From CAYLXN01 sp964388235 (GTDB lineage: Bacteria; Patescibacteriota; Saccharimonadia; Saccharimonadales; Saccharimonadaceae), in the NCBI GenBank assembly GCA_964388235.1, contig CAYLXN010000021.1, positions 1-10,753 of the forward strand: 10,753 nt of DNA, written 5' to 3'. Position 1 is the first letter of the stretch, and each line of letters begins with the position of its first letter. Below, in pieces: positions 5,009-10,753 of the stretch. The notes under the pieces are model-generated. The model made no database searches and was not told the DNA's origin. It was given only the letters and a program-made list of their open reading frames with translations. The position numbers were made by a program, and so were the translations under genes.

Positions 5009-6190
5009 ATGGGTGGGGAATTCGGTTATCAGACCGTTGATCAGGTCGATGTCGGTGGCAAGGTTGTCATCGTGCGGGCAGATTTAAATGTGCCGCTTAA
5101 AAACGGCCAAATTGTTGATGATACCAGGATTGAAGCGACTGTCGAAACTTTAACCTATTTGCTAGATCAAGGTGTTAAGCGGTTGTTTGTCATTAGTCAC
5201 TTAGGGCGACCTGATGGTTTTGATGATAAATTGTCGCTCAAGCCAGTAGCTGAGCGGATGAGTGAATTGTTAGCGGAACCGGTTTCGCTGGTCGAAATTC
5301 GTAATTTTGAACCCAAACCGTCAACTAAAGTGGCATTGTTTGAAAATATTCGCTTTTATCCTGAAGAGAAGTCGAACGATCGGGTTTTTGTCGAACAAAT
5401 TGTCGCCAAAACAGGGGCTGATTTATTTGTTGAAGACGGCTTTGGGGTCTGTCATCGAGCAACTGCCACCACGACGACTATTTGCAAATTATTACCAGCT
5501 TTTGCTAGTCTTCGATTGGCGGATGAATATCAATCGATTTCGACTTTTGCCAGGACAGCTAAACGTCCTTTGGTGGGGCTGTTAGGCGGCGCTAAAGTTG
5601 GTGATAAGATTGGTTTTATCAATAGAATTATTCAGCAGGCTGATCAGGTAGTGATTGGTGGTGCGATGGCGCAAGCTTTTTTGGCCGCTAAGGGGCTTAG
5701 GATTGGCGCCAGTCAAATTGACGACAAAGACGTTGAGTTGGCGGCTGAAGTTTTGAATCTGGCCAAAGATTTGAAAAAAACTCTTATTTTGCCAGTCGAT
5801 GTTGTGGTAGCAGATGGTTTTGAGGCTAATCAATCTGAAGTACGATTAGTTAGCCAAGTTAGAAATGATGACATAATCTTTGATGTTGGTCCAGAAACTC
5901 AGAAGCTTGTGGTGTCCGTTATTGAACACTCGGGTGCAGTGATTTGGAATGGTAATTTTGGTTATACCGAAAATGAGCTTTTTCAAGCTGGTACGAAGGC
6001 TGTTGTTGAGGCGATTGATCGGCATCGCCCAAAGGTTTTGCTTGGCGGTGGTGACACGGTGGCATTTGCCAAACAGATTAAGCCAAATTGGCGCTATGAT
6101 GGGTTAATTATTTCTACGGGTGGCGGCGCAATGCTGGAATTAATCGCCAATGGAGACTTAGTTGGCGTGAAATGTTTGCGTCAAAAATAA
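5009..6190 (+). CDS. pgk: Phosphoglycerate kinase
   Basis: 393 residues, normal length. It transfers phosphate between 1,3-bisphosphoglycerate and ADP. Substrate-binding residues are all present: D25 and N27 in RADLNVP, R40, H64 and R67 in SHLGRP, R115 in ENIRFYP, R150. The nucleotide side keeps LGGAKVGDK (192-200), DVGPET (292-297), GGGDT (346-350) and STGGGA (369-374). Unusual spots: the usual DAFGxAHRAHAS is DGFGVCHRATAT (143-154) and WNGPMGVFE is WNGNFGYTE (313-321). Catalysis should survive, but the enzyme is divergent. The start lies 5 bp after pyk with no Shine-Dalgarno, so translation is probably coupled to pyk by reinitiation. Confidence 0.96.
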   Translation: MGGEFGYQTVDQVDVGGKVVIVRADLNVPLKNGQIVDDTRIEATVETLTYLLDQGVKRLFVISHLGRPDGFDDKLSLKPVAERMSELLAEPVSLVEIRNFEPKPSTKVALFENIRFYPEEKSNDRVFVEQIVAKTGADLFVEDGFGVCHRATATTTTICKLLPAFASLRLADEYQSISTFARTAKRPLVGLLGGAKVGDKIGFINRIIQQADQVVIGGAMAQAFLAAKGLRIGASQIDDKDVELAAEVLNLAKDLKKTLILPVDVVVADGFEANQSEVRLVSQVRNDDIIFDVGPETQKLVVSVIEHSGAVIWNGNFGYTENELFQAGTKAVVEAIDRHRPKVLLGGGDTVAFAKQIKPNWRYDGLIISTGGGAMLELIANGDLVGVKCLRQK

Positions 6191-6204
6191 AAGATTGCTA
6201 TAAT
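6176..6204 (+). promoter_or_regulatory. Internal promoter before the TIM-like gene
   Basis: TGC-TATAAT (extended -10, TATAAT at 6199-6204) with TTGCGT (6176-6181) at 17 bp, the latter inside the 3' end of pgk. Predicted start is near 6211, giving about a 24-nt leader that shows no Shine-Dalgarno. Confidence 0.5.
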
Positions 6205-6234
6205 AATAAGCACAAGCTTTAAGCAAAATTTAAC

Positions 6235-6999
6235 ATGTCAGACAAGAAAATAATTATTGGTAACTGGAAAATGAATCTCGACATTCAAGAGTCGAGTGTT
6301 TTGTTGCATAAATTGACGGAAATGATCAAAATCCGCCGGGATGTGGAAGTGGTTTTGGCGCCGTCGCTGTTTACCTTACAATCTTTAAGTTTGCAGATTA
6401 ATCGGCGGCAATTTAAGCTCGCCGCCCAGAATTTCTACTGGAAAGACCAAGGAGATTATACGGGTGAAGTTTCGATCGCTCAGCTGAGAGGAATTGTTAA
6501 TTATGGTTTGGTCGGCGTGTCCGAGCGACGGTTGTTGTTTGGTGAGACAGACCGAGATGTTCGAGAAAAGGTCCAAGCTGCTTTGCGTTCAGGGATTAAA
6601 CCGATTCTGTGTGTTGGCGATACGATGTTTGATCGAACTAACGGCGAAACTAGTGATGTTTTGATTGACCAGGTCACTAATGGTCTGGCAAATGTGGCTA
6701 AGGAAGACGTGACTAAATGCTTAGTCGCCTATGAGCCGATTTGGGCCAATTCGTCGATGGAAGTTGTTTCGCCGCGTGAAGTCGAGCGAAACATTAAGAC
6801 TATTCGTCAGCGAATTAAATATTTATTTGGCAATGAAATCAGCAAAAATATTCAGGTTGTTTATGGTGGATTAGTTTATGCTGATTTAGTAGCTAGTTAT
6901 TTAGAATTGGATGTAGTTGATGGCCTGCTTTTGGATGAAATTAGCTTAAATCCGTTTGATTTTAGTGAAATAGTAGAAAAGGCACATCGGAAAAAATAA
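6235..6999 (+). CDS. Triosephosphate isomerase homologue lacking catalytic His
   Basis: 254 residues, collinear with TpiA: IIIGNWKMN (6-14, with N10 and K12), AAQNFYW and GDYTGEVS (73-80), SERR (96-99), KPILCVGD (122-129), AYEPIW (165-170, with E167 as the catalytic base), VVYGG (208-212). It lies directly after pgk, as tpiA often does. However, the invariant His of GHSERR is Val95 (codon GTG). The flexible loop 6, usually AIGTG, is ANSSM (171-175). YGGS is YGGL (210-213), and the phosphate-binding GG of loop 8 is replaced by DE (LLDEISL). Electrophile and phosphate grip are thus both altered while Lys and Glu remain. It may be inactive, feebly active or repurposed; I withhold the symbol tpiA. 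No frameshift is visible. The next gene starts 21 bp on. Confidence 0.85.
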   Translation: MSDKKIIIGNWKMNLDIQESSVLLHKLTEMIKIRRDVEVVLAPSLFTLQSLSLQINRRQFKLAAQNFYWKDQGDYTGEVSIAQLRGIVNYGLVGVSERRLLFGETDRDVREKVQAALRSGIKPILCVGDTMFDRTNGETSDVLIDQVTNGLANVAKEDVTKCLVAYEPIWANSSMEVVSPREVERNIKTIRQRIKYLFGNEISKNIQVVYGGLVYADLVASYLELDVVDGLLLDEISLNPFDFSEIVEKAHRKK

Positions 7000-7020
7000 A
7001 CAAGGAAAAGGGGTGGAGAT

Positions 7021-8223
7021 ATGGATGATATAGATTTTGATGCGATAGACGAAGCCGTAAGTCAGGTGATGGACAAGCGGCAAAAAACCGCAACACAAAT
7101 TAGAACCAAGACTGCTGAAGAAGCTTCTAAGTTGAGGCCGGTGGTGGGCAAGAAAGTTGATCCTCAGCCAGTGCGGACGAAAATTTCACATTTTAAGCCT
7201 AACAACAAGTCAATTAGTGATATTAAGCCAGTGGCAGCGGCAAAGCCACCAGAGACTATCGAGTCAATTCGTCAGCGTCGTCACGAAAGACGCCGCGAGA
7301 GAGTTAGAACGATTGGCCGTCCTTCAAGTACGAAATTGATGTCCGATGTTCGAACGGCACCAGCAAAGACCAGCGCTACCCAGACTCGAGTTCGAACTGT
7401 AGCTCCTAAAATAACTAAACTCACGGCTAATAATCAACCGTCAGCAAACCAAAGTCGTCATTCTGAATCGAATTATCAGCCTAAAGTTACCAAATTGGTC
7501 ATTCCTAACCACGATAAGCCAAAAATAACTCAAAAAACGGTTAAATTTAGCACATCACCAAGTCAAAAAATCAACCAAAATGGTGCTATTGAAACCAAAA
7601 AAGTTGATGGGCAATATTCAAGTCAAACTTTGACTTCGCCAGTTTCGGATAAGACTACGATTAAATATCACACTAGCAATTTATCGTATGTCGAGCGAGT
7701 TGATCTTGATAATCAACTGATCGAAGCTGATAAGCAGCTAATTGCTGGCATTAAGCATTTGGATGATCAGGATCAATTGACGGTGGTTAAGCCAGTCACT
7801 AGGACTCGAGTTATGAAACCAGAAAAACCTACACCAGCTCCCGAAAAGGTGCCGTTAAAAAAGACCAAGCCAGAGCTATTGGTAGAGCCACCAAAGCCAA
7901 ATCCAGCTGATGAAATCAAAATCAGTCCGTTTGTCGATGAGGTTAAGGTTGAGAAGCGACCACTGGGTGAGCCGGCTAAATTTTCGCATGCTCAACTAGC
8001 CGAAGCTGATTTTTCACCAATTCCTCGAGAGAAAACTCAACCAGATCCAGTGCCGCTATATTCAGCTGAAAATCTGGTAGATGCTAGCGAGAGTTACTCA
8101 ACTGATAAAGTTAGCCAAGTTAAATTTATTGTTTGGCTAGTTTTAGTTTTGGTCATGGGTGTTGCTCTTGGATTGATTATCTTTTGGTTTGATCTCGACA
8201 AAAAGCTACTATCATTGTTTTAA
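7021..8223 (+). CDS. Disordered protein with C-terminal membrane anchor, unknown function
   Basis: 400 residues, not recognised. ATG follows AAGGGGTGGAG, the only clear Shine-Dalgarno in the glycolytic cluster, 21 bp after the TIM-like gene, so it is probably co-transcribed. Layout: acidic start MDDIDFDAIDEAVSQVMDKR; a long Lys/Pro/Thr/Ser-rich part with an Arg-rich patch (84-100, RQRRHERRRERVRT); a more ordered-looking piece near SYVERVDLDNQLIEADKQLI; a second Pro/Lys-rich stretch; AKFSHAQLAEADFSPIPRE; then one hydrophobic segment (about 368-389) and a short FDLDKKLLSLF tail. The bulk should lie in the cytoplasm with the C-terminus at or across the membrane, as in tail-anchored proteins. The Arg/Lys content would suit nucleic-acid or phospholipid contact, but this is inference. 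Confidence 0.85.
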   Translation: MDDIDFDAIDEAVSQVMDKRQKTATQIRTKTAEEASKLRPVVGKKVDPQPVRTKISHFKPNNKSISDIKPVAAAKPPETIESIRQRRHERRRERVRTIGRPSSTKLMSDVRTAPAKTSATQTRVRTVAPKITKLTANNQPSANQSRHSESNYQPKVTKLVIPNHDKPKITQKTVKFSTSPSQKINQNGAIETKKVDGQYSSQTLTSPVSDKTTIKYHTSNLSYVERVDLDNQLIEADKQLIAGIKHLDDQDQLTVVKPVTRTRVMKPEKPTPAPEKVPLKKTKPELLVEPPKPNPADEIKISPFVDEVKVEKRPLGEPAKFSHAQLAEADFSPIPREKTQPDPVPLYSAENLVDASESYSTDKVSQVKFIVWLVLVLVMGVALGLIIFWFDLDKKLLSLF

Positions 8224-8228
8224 TAGGG

Positions 8229-8234
8229 TATAAT
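8229..8234 (+). promoter_or_regulatory. -10 box directly before pcrA (leaderless start)
   Basis: TATAAT lies 8 nt before the ATG of the helicase gene, with no Shine-Dalgarno between. The expected transcription start (6-8 nt after the box) nearly coincides with the ATG. No -35 is evident. Confidence 0.5.
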
Positions 8235-8242
8235 TAAGACTA

Positions 8243-10345
8243 ATGGATTTATTTTCAGGCTTAAACGAAGCTCAAGTTGAGGCTGTAAAAACGATTGACG
8301 GACCGCTGTTAATTTTGGCGGGAGCTGGTAGTGGTAAAACCAAAACCCTAACTCATCGCATTGCTCATCTGGTTTTAAACCATGGAGTGGCAAGTGATGA
8401 AATTTTGGCGGTAACTTTTACCAACAAAGCCGCTAAAGAAATGAGACAAAGACTTGGGGAGTTGCTCAAGCGACCAGTTAATTATTTTTTCATGCCGTGG
8501 ATGGGGACTTTTCACGGTATTTGTGTCAAAATGTTGAGAGAATCTGGCCAAGCGATTAATATTGACCCTAATTTTGTGATTTATGATGAAACTGATCGCC
8601 GAAGTTTGATAAAGCGGGCGACTGAAGAGCTTGGCTTGTCGACTAGTCAGATTAAGCCAAAAGTAGTGTCGACGGTGATTTCTAATGCTAAAAATCAGAT
8701 GATTTCAGCGACCGATTTTCAAGCTCAGGCTAAGGGGCATAATCAAACGATTTACTCTGATATTTACTTCAAATATGAAACTTTGCGCCAGCACGCTAAG
8801 GCACTTGATTTTGACGATTTGCTAAATGAAACAGTGCGGCTGCTCAAAAGCTCAGAAACGATCAAAAAATATTGGCAGCAGCGGTTTAAATTTATTTTGG
8901 TTGATGAGTATCAGGACACCAACTTTGCTCAATATCAACTAGTCAGGCTACTGGCGGCTGATAATCAAAATATCTGCGTGGTTGGCGATGATTGGCAATC
9001 TATTTATTCGTGGCGAGGGGCGGATTTTACTAACATTTTGAATTTTAAGAAAGATTATCCTCAAGCTAAAGAGATCAAACTAGAGCAAAATTATCGCTCA
9101 ACGGGTAATATTTTGTCTTCAGCCCAAAATGTGATCGAGAAAAACAATACTCGGTCTGATAAGAAAATCTGGACCAATCTTGGCGATGGCGACCCAGTGA
9201 TCGTGACGCCGACTTATGATGAAACCGCCGAAGCGACTGAAGTGGTGCGGATTGTGCGTCAGTTAGTTGCCAATAAATCAATAAAATTAAGTGATATTGC
9301 GGTGTTATATCGAACTAACGCCCAGAGCTTTGCCTTGGAGCGGGCGCTAGTACAGGCCAAAATTCCTCATAAAATCATCGGTGGAGTGCCATTTTTCGAT
9401 CGGGCGATCGTCAAAGACGCCCTGGCTTACCTGAAATTAATTTATCAGCCGTACGACCAGGCTAGTTTTGGGCGGATTGTTAATGTGCCAGCTAGGGGGA
9501 TTGGCAAGGTTAGTGTCGAGAAGTTCCTCCAGTGGCAGCAGCAGACTAAATTTAGTATTGTTGAGGCCCTGAACAGTCTTGATCAAGCTGATAGTTTATC
9601 AGCCCAAGTCAAGAAGAAGCTTCAAGTTTTTACTGACATAATTAACCAGTTAATCAAAATTGCTGCCACGGCGCCACCTGCCAATCTTTTGGAGTCGGTC
9701 TATGATTTGACGCGGCTAAAAATTTCAGTTGATGATGGCAGCGAAGAGGGCGATTCGCAAGTTGATCACTTGGCGACGCTGTTGCAGGAGGCGCAGGCTT
9801 ACGCTGACTTGCGGTCTTTTCTTGAAGATGTGGCGTTAATGTCGAGCTCTGATGAGTCCAGCGAGGGTTCGAAGCTAAATCTGATGACCATTCACGCCTC
9901 TAAGGGCTTGGAATTTCCAGCGGTGATTGTAGTTGGCATGGAAGAGGGGATTTTCCCTCATTCTCGAGTGTTTGAAGACCCAGCTGGACTGGAGGAGGAG
10001 CGGCGGTTGTGCTATGTGGCGATGACGCGAGCCAAGAGGCAGTTGTATCTGCTGTATGCTAACTGTCGCTATCAATTTGGTGAGCGGACTTATCAGTTGC
10101 CGTCGCAATTTTTGGTTGATAGCGGGTTGGTTGATACTGATCAGCCAGCGGTTGACCTATTTGATGATGGGGTTGATTATGAGCCGTTTGTTAACTATCT
10201 GGAAGTTGGCGACAAAGTTCGCAGCCCCCAGTTTGGCTTGGGTGAAGTTGATAGTGTTGACGGGTTGGCGGTGACGGTTAGGTTTAGTGATGGTCGGCAG
10301 CGCAAGCTGAATACCGAGTTTGCCAATCTCGAAAAGATGAATTAA
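8243..10345 (+). CDS. pcrA: PcrA/UvrD-type superfamily 1A DNA helicase
   Basis: 700 residues with all SF1A motifs: Q-motif GLNEAQVEAV (6-15), Walker A GAGSGKT (27-33), Ia VTFTNKAAKEM (58-68), GTFHG (88-92), Walker B DEYQDTN (221-227), III VGDDWQSIYSWRGA (247-260), IV QNYRST (282-287), V TIHASKGLEF (549-558), VI VAMTRAKRQLYL (592-603). The C-terminal part GDKVRSPQFGLGEVDSV...VRF (656-681) is the small Tudor-like RNA-polymerase-binding domain typical of PcrA. It is a 3'-5' ATP-driven helicase acting in nucleotide excision repair, removal of stalled complexes and plasmid or recombination control. The start fits the family (MDLFSGLN). Its own -10 box lies 8 nt upstream; the previous gene ends 19 bp before. 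Confidence 0.96.
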   Translation: MDLFSGLNEAQVEAVKTIDGPLLILAGAGSGKTKTLTHRIAHLVLNHGVASDEILAVTFTNKAAKEMRQRLGELLKRPVNYFFMPWMGTFHGICVKMLRESGQAINIDPNFVIYDETDRRSLIKRATEELGLSTSQIKPKVVSTVISNAKNQMISATDFQAQAKGHNQTIYSDIYFKYETLRQHAKALDFDDLLNETVRLLKSSETIKKYWQQRFKFILVDEYQDTNFAQYQLVRLLAADNQNICVVGDDWQSIYSWRGADFTNILNFKKDYPQAKEIKLEQNYRSTGNILSSAQNVIEKNNTRSDKKIWTNLGDGDPVIVTPTYDETAEATEVVRIVRQLVANKSIKLSDIAVLYRTNAQSFALERALVQAKIPHKIIGGVPFFDRAIVKDALAYLKLIYQPYDQASFGRIVNVPARGIGKVSVEKFLQWQQQTKFSIVEALNSLDQADSLSAQVKKKLQVFTDIINQLIKIAATAPPANLLESVYDLTRLKISVDDGSEEGDSQVDHLATLLQEAQAYADLRSFLEDVALMSSSDESSEGSKLNLMTIHASKGLEFPAVIVVGMEEGIFPHSRVFEDPAGLEEERRLCYVAMTRAKRQLYLLYANCRYQFGERTYQLPSQFLVDSGLVDTDQPAVDLFDDGVDYEPFVNYLEVGDKVRSPQFGLGEVDSVDGLAVTVRFSDGRQRKLNTEFANLEKMN

Positions 10346-10359
10346 TCGGCAAAATATGG

Positions 10360-10365
10360 TATAAT
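10360..10365 (+). promoter_or_regulatory. Extended -10 box before the DUF348 gene
   Basis: TGG-TATAAT ends 10 nt before the ATG at 10376. The transcript would have a leader of about 0-4 nt and no Shine-Dalgarno. The same TGGTATAAT string occurs before pyk and, on the minus strand, before the gene at 754. Confidence 0.5.
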
Positions 10366-10375
10366 GATCAAATAG

Positions 10376-10753
10376 ATGTGCGGTAGTTTTTGGAAAAAAA
10401 TTTATCCTACTAAACTTTCCCTGAGAATATTGGGACTATTTTTGCTGGCAGGGGCTATTTATGGACTGCTGGGCGGGGCTAAGTTTGTCTTGGCTGAAGC
10501 TAATCAAAACAAAATTTTGACGGTTTATGACCAAGCGACCAAGGAAGAATTGGTGCTAATCACCAATAAGCCGACCTTGAGAGAAGCTTTGGATCAGGCT
10601 GGTCTAGAATTGGCGGCCAATGACAACATCGAGCCGGAGCTGGACACGGAGCTAGTGGCTGATCGCTATCAGGTGAATATTTATCGATCGCGACCAATAA
10701 TCGTGATTGATGGCCCAAAGCAAGTGAAGATTCTTTCGACTGATCAGACGCCT
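10376..10753 (+). CDS. DUF348 (YabE/Rpf-like) cell-wall protein, N-terminal 126 residues
   Basis: Open from ATG at 10376 to the window edge, so the C-terminus is missing. A basic start (MCGSFWKKIYPTKLSLR) precedes a hydrophobic stretch (about 19-40) that is a signal peptide or anchor. The next part has the pattern of DUF348, the ubiquitin-like repeat of YabE and resuscitation-promoting factors: LTVYDQATKEELVLITNKPTLREALDQAGLEL, then IEPELDTELV, then INIYRSRPIIVIDGP (the peptide reads VNIYRSRPIIVIDG). Family members usually carry several such units, then a G5 domain and a 3D or lysozyme-like catalytic domain that cuts peptidoglycan. Whether this one does lies beyond the window. The start is 30 bp after pcrA; no terminator separates them. 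Confidence 0.8.
   Translation, partial: MCGSFWKKIYPTKLSLRILGLFLLAGAIYGLLGGAKFVLAEANQNKILTVYDQATKEELVLITNKPTLREALDQAGLELAANDNIEPELDTELVADRYQVNIYRSRPIIVIDGPKQVKILSTDQTP

Noticed and set aside
6517..6519. The Val at the catalytic His position of the TIM homologue as a sequencing error
   Set aside because: GTG differs from CAC or CAT by at least two bases, the frame is intact on both sides, and three other functional loops are also altered, so a real divergence is more likely.
10364..10375. Mini-ORF ATG ATC AAA TAG abutting the DUF348 start
   Set aside because: It begins inside the -10 box, so it would lie upstream of or at the transcription start and is unlikely to be in the mRNA.
1..10753. 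UGA recoding as glycine (SR1/Gracilibacteria code)
   Set aside because: All recognised proteins run full length under the standard code and align without in-frame UGA. That no complete gene here ends in TGA is a small-sample effect of six to seven genes.

Overview
The window reads as a fragment of a small-genome bacterium of the Candidate Phyla Radiation, most likely Candidatus Saccharibacteria (TM7). This is an inference. It rests on two secreted proteins of a style I associate with TM7 genomes, on densely packed genes with several near-leaderless promoters, on a PcrA-type helicase carrying DDWQSIYSWRGAD, and on the compact pyk-pgk-tpiA-like gene order. The standard code fits: the reading frames stay open without reading UGA as glycine, which argues against SR1 or Gracilibacteria.

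Left third (1-2500), minus strand: two secreted-protein genes. The first (1-754) runs off the left edge and has a good sigma-70-type promoter and a hairpin near its predicted mRNA 5' end. The second (1027-2218) has a strong Shine-Dalgarno sequence, a signal peptide, a folded domain, a Lys/Glu/Pro tandem-repeat region broken by a 100-N assembly gap, and a Pro/Gln-rich tail. Removing the Ns joins both halves in one frame (1092 nt, 364 codons). Two features of this gene are unusual. Its coding sequence is packed with short and medium inverted repeats, several with 10-14 paired bases, and the whole unit is bracketed by imperfect 45-bp inverted repeats that each carry a TATAAT-like hexamer pointing inward.

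Middle (2505-3452): a stomatin/slipin-family SPFH membrane protein on the plus strand with its own promoter. A bidirectional terminator hairpin is shared with a minus-strand tRNA-Glu(UUC) gene that encodes its CCA end and has a textbook promoter.

Right two thirds (3561-10753), plus strand: pyruvate kinase, phosphoglycerate kinase, a triosephosphate-isomerase homologue, a C-terminally anchored disordered protein, a PcrA/UvrD helicase, and the start of a DUF348 (YabE/Rpf-like) cell-wall protein. They lie 5-44 bp apart and probably share transcripts, but internal TATAAT boxes precede tpiA-like, pcrA and the DUF348 gene. Pyruvate kinase and PGK keep their catalytic residues. The TIM homologue does not: the catalytic His is Val and three phosphate-binding loops are altered, so it may be a pseudoenzyme or have a new role. 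Several of these genes start 8-10 nt after a TATAAT box with no Shine-Dalgarno sequence, suggesting leaderless mRNAs.
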